NCBI GenBank assembly: GCA_903873565.1
Contig: CAIQOY010000037.1
Location: 1-6,594 of the forward strand
Source of the DNA: an uncultured Actinomycetes bacterium
GTDB lineage: Bacteria > Actinomycetota > Thermoleophilia > Gaiellales > F1-60-MAGs149
Reading direction: 5' to 3'
Length of the DNA: 6,594 nt
A program made the translations under genes and the position numbers. Below are positions 4,805 to 6,594 of this stretch, one piece after another. The stretch's first letter is position 1. Every line of letters starts with the position of its first letter. Under the pieces are notes generated by a model, which was not told where the DNA came from, made no database searches, and worked only from the letters and a program-made list of their open reading frames with translations.

Positions 4805-6594
4805 CACGCCTCGCGGTGGCAGCAGGCCGCCTCGGAGGCGGGCCAGTCGAGGGTCGGGTTGCGGTCGAAGAAGCCGGCCGGCTCGAGCCGGAAGCCGGCC
4901 CGCGCGGCGGGCATGATCGGCCAGTCCTCGGGGCGCACGAAGTGCGTCACGCCGACCGTGTACCAGCAGACGACGTCCGTGTCCTCGATGCCGCGGTCGG
5001 CCGCCGTCCACTCGGGCAGGCCGTCCTGGTCGACGCGGCCGTACGGGTAGGTGCCGGCCGCGTTGCGCTCGTCGGGGCGGTACGGCGTCACCCAGAGGGT
5101 GTGGCGGCCGAAGCCCGCGCGCCGGTAGATCGTCGCCTCGGGCCGGGCCAGAAGCGGCGTCACGCCGTGCATCGGCACGATCCGGTACGAGCGCGGCGTC
5201 CCCGCCACCGACAGCTCGCGCGGGTTGCCGACGTACCACTGGCGCGCCAGGTCGTCCTGGGCGTCGCGCGCCGCCTCGAGCTCGGTGCGCAGCACCGTCG
5301 TCCGCGCGCGCCAGGCGTTGCCCTCGGGGTTGTCGGGGCCCGTCGGGACGGGCTCGGCCTCGATCTCGCGCACGGTGTTCAGCGGCCCGTCCACGTCGAG
5401 GTCGAGGCGGAAGCAGAACAGGTGCTGATGGTGCGGCCCCGACAGGCCCTGGTCGACGAGCTGGGTGCCCTTCAGCTCCTCGCCGTCCGTGTGGGCCATC
5501 GTCGAGATGATCCCGTGCAGCTGCACCTCGAGCTCGATGTGGCCGTCGAGGCCGAAGTTCCAGCGGAACGCGTAGTCGTAGTTGCCGACCGTGGCCATCG
5601 AGTTCACCACGAAGCGCCGCGCGCGGCGGCTCTCCACGTGGCCCGTGGCGTGGTCGGTGTGCTTCCAGAGCAGGCTGTGGTCCTCCTCGTGCAGGCAGAT
5701 CGCGTTCGCGATCTCGACCACGTCGCCGTCGCCCGCGGCGAGGTGCGCGTCGAGGTAGGTGATCTCGCCGACGCAGTCGCAGCCGAGGACCAGCGAGTTG
5801 GTGCAGGCGCCGAGCCCGTACTCGCCGGCGTCGAAGTAGGTGCGCCAGTTGTGCATCGGGTGCGGGTCGCCGTAGGGCACGATCATCTCCGCGCAGGAGG
5901 CGCGGTGCATGACGCGCCGTCCGCGGAAGCGCACGTCGTGCAGGACGAGGCCGTCCTGCGCCTCGAGCGACGCCGAGAACTCCCAGTCGAACCAGCGCAC
6001 GCGGTTGCCGTCGACCGTGAAGGAGACGCCCTCGGGCTGCGTGATCGAGATCGGCCTGACGCCCTCGCGGGCCGGCACGGTGCCGGTGCGGTACTCGCCG
6101 TCGGCGGCCGGGATCGGCTTGGTGTCGTACTCCTCGATCGCGAGGATCTCGTGCGTGTCGAGGTCGACGAGGGCGAGCAGGCTCTCGATCGGGCGCGCGT
6201 ACGAGTTCATGCCCAGGGGGCCGCGCAGGTACGGCACGGCCCGCGCGTAGCGGTGCCTGCCGTCCAGGGGGTGGCCCATGTTGGCGGAGGCCAGGACGTC
6301 GACCTGCACGGCCGCCATGTCGTCGATGCCGCGCGCGGCGAGCGCCGCGATCATCTTCGGGTCGGCCTTGACCGAGGCCTCCACGGCCACGTACTCGTCG
6401 GGGGTGATCGGCGGGTAGGCGTTCGGGAACAGGCGGTCCTCCACCACGCCCCCGGCGTCGAGGTCGACGGTGATCTCGCGCACCCGGCGCTCCGTGTCGT
6501 AGATCGACGCCCGCGCGTGACGGGGCGGGCGCGGGCCGCCCGCGTCGACCCACGCGTGGTAGGCCTCCTTGTCCGGCTCGGCGAGGCCGATCGC
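4804..6594 (-). CDS. Copper/topaquinone primary-amine oxidase (5' end beyond window edge)
   Basis: The enzyme oxidises primary amines to aldehydes with release of ammonia and H2O2. The frame is open at the right edge; 596 residues are visible, and comparison with the Arthrobacter globiformis enzyme suggests about 40 N-terminal residues are missing. Numbered within the fragment, D2 ends near 53, D3 spans about 54-168, and the catalytic domain covers the rest. Tyr339 in TVGNYDY (codon 5578-5580) is the topaquinone precursor. Asp255 in YFDAGEY is the catalytic base, with Tyr253 at the gate position. Copper ligands are His389 and His391 (HQH) and His551 in TVGVTHFVRPEDWP. Spacings match the Arthrobacter enzyme to within one residue (Asp to Tyr 84, Tyr to first His 50, second to third His 160). 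The cysteines of LGCDC and AICLHEED correspond to its conserved disulfide. No residue essential for activity is lost. The start and any signal peptide lie outside the window. The substrate cannot be told from sequence. Confidence 0.97.
   Translation of the reverse strand, partial: AIGLAEPDKEAYHAWVDAGGPRPPRHARASIYDTERRVREITVDLDAGGVVEDRLFPNAYPPITPDEYVAVEASVKADPKMIAALAARGIDDMAAVQVDVLASANMGHPLDGRHRYARAVPYLRGPLGMNSYARPIESLLALVDLDTHEILAIEEYDTKPIPAADGEYRTGTVPAREGVRPISITQPEGVSFTVDGNRVRWFDWEFSASLEAQDGLVLHDVRFRGRRVMHRASCAEMIVPYGDPHPMHNWRTYFDAGEYGLGACTNSLVLGCDCVGEITYLDAHLAAGDGDVVEIANAICLHEEDHSLLWKHTDHATGHVESRRARRFVVNSMATVGNYDYAFRWNFGLDGHIELEVQLHGIISTMAHTDGEELKGTQLVDQGLSGPHHQHLFCFRLDLDVDGPLNTVREIEAEPVPTGPDNPEGNAWRARTTVLRTELEAARDAQDDLARQWYVGNPRELSVAGTPRSYRIVPMHGVTPLLARPEATIYRRAGFGRHTLWVTPYRPDERNAAGTYPYGRVDQDGLPEWTAADRGIEDTDVVCWYTVGVTHFVRPEDWPIMPAARAGFRLEPAGFFDRNPTLDWPASEAACCHREA

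Noticed and set aside
6481..6483. GTG at 6483 as the amine-oxidase start
   Set aside because: The same frame stays open for 37 more codons to the window edge, and those residues align with the D2 domain region of the Arthrobacter enzyme. The true start is therefore outside.
4127..6553. A single 808-residue minus-strand protein spanning amine oxidase and partner
   Set aside because: Its first two-thirds are an out-of-frame, Arg-rich reading of the amine oxidase. The real oxidase frame has all catalytic motifs, and only the last 225 residues are a real protein.

Overview
This is a very GC-rich window (by eye above 70% G+C) in which every convincing gene lies on the minus strand, so transcription runs from high to low coordinates. 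The base composition, the heavy use of G/C-ending codons, TANNNT-type -10 boxes placed directly before start codons, and a copper amine oxidase that resembles the Arthrobacter enzyme all suggest an actinomycete-type bacterium (Actinomycetota). A deep lineage such as Thermoleophilia is possible, but I infer this and the sequence does not prove it.

The window holds seven genes. In transcription order they are: (1) a copper/topaquinone primary-amine oxidase, 6594-4804, with its N-terminus cut off by the window edge; (2) an unrecognised 225-residue protein, 4804-4127, joined to it through a TGATG stop/start overlap; (3) a 46-bp gap with a small GC-rich hairpin and a candidate promoter; (4) a Rid-family protein, 4080-3655, that lacks the catalytic arginine of archetypal RidA; (5) a DUF1028 protein of the Ntn-hydrolase fold, 3658-2975, joined to the Rid gene by a GTGA overlap; (6-8) three tandem paralogous secreted TolB-like beta-propellers, at 2964-1921, 1861-809 and 725 to the left edge. 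The last of these loses its C-terminus to the window edge. A 17-bp hairpin separates the last two propeller genes.

The first four genes read as two small, tightly coupled modules. One oxidises primary amines, giving aldehyde, ammonia and hydrogen peroxide. The other pairs a Rid-type protein, a family linked to reactive enamine/imine chemistry, with a probable amidohydrolase-fold enzyme. A shared role in amine or amino-acid nitrogen catabolism is plausible, but only adjacency supports it. The propellers carry Sec signal peptides and PD40-type repeats, so they should act outside the membrane; their ligand is unknown.

The intergenic gaps are 46, 10, 59 and 83 bp. No gene-free stretch reaches 300 bases. 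I see no RNA gene, CRISPR array, insertion sequence, attachment site or replication origin. The least ordinary parts are the unknown partner of the amine oxidase, the arginine-less Rid/DUF1028 pair, and the propeller triplet, whose paralogs differ sharply in cysteine content and share an unusual PVWGP element in the fourth repeat.
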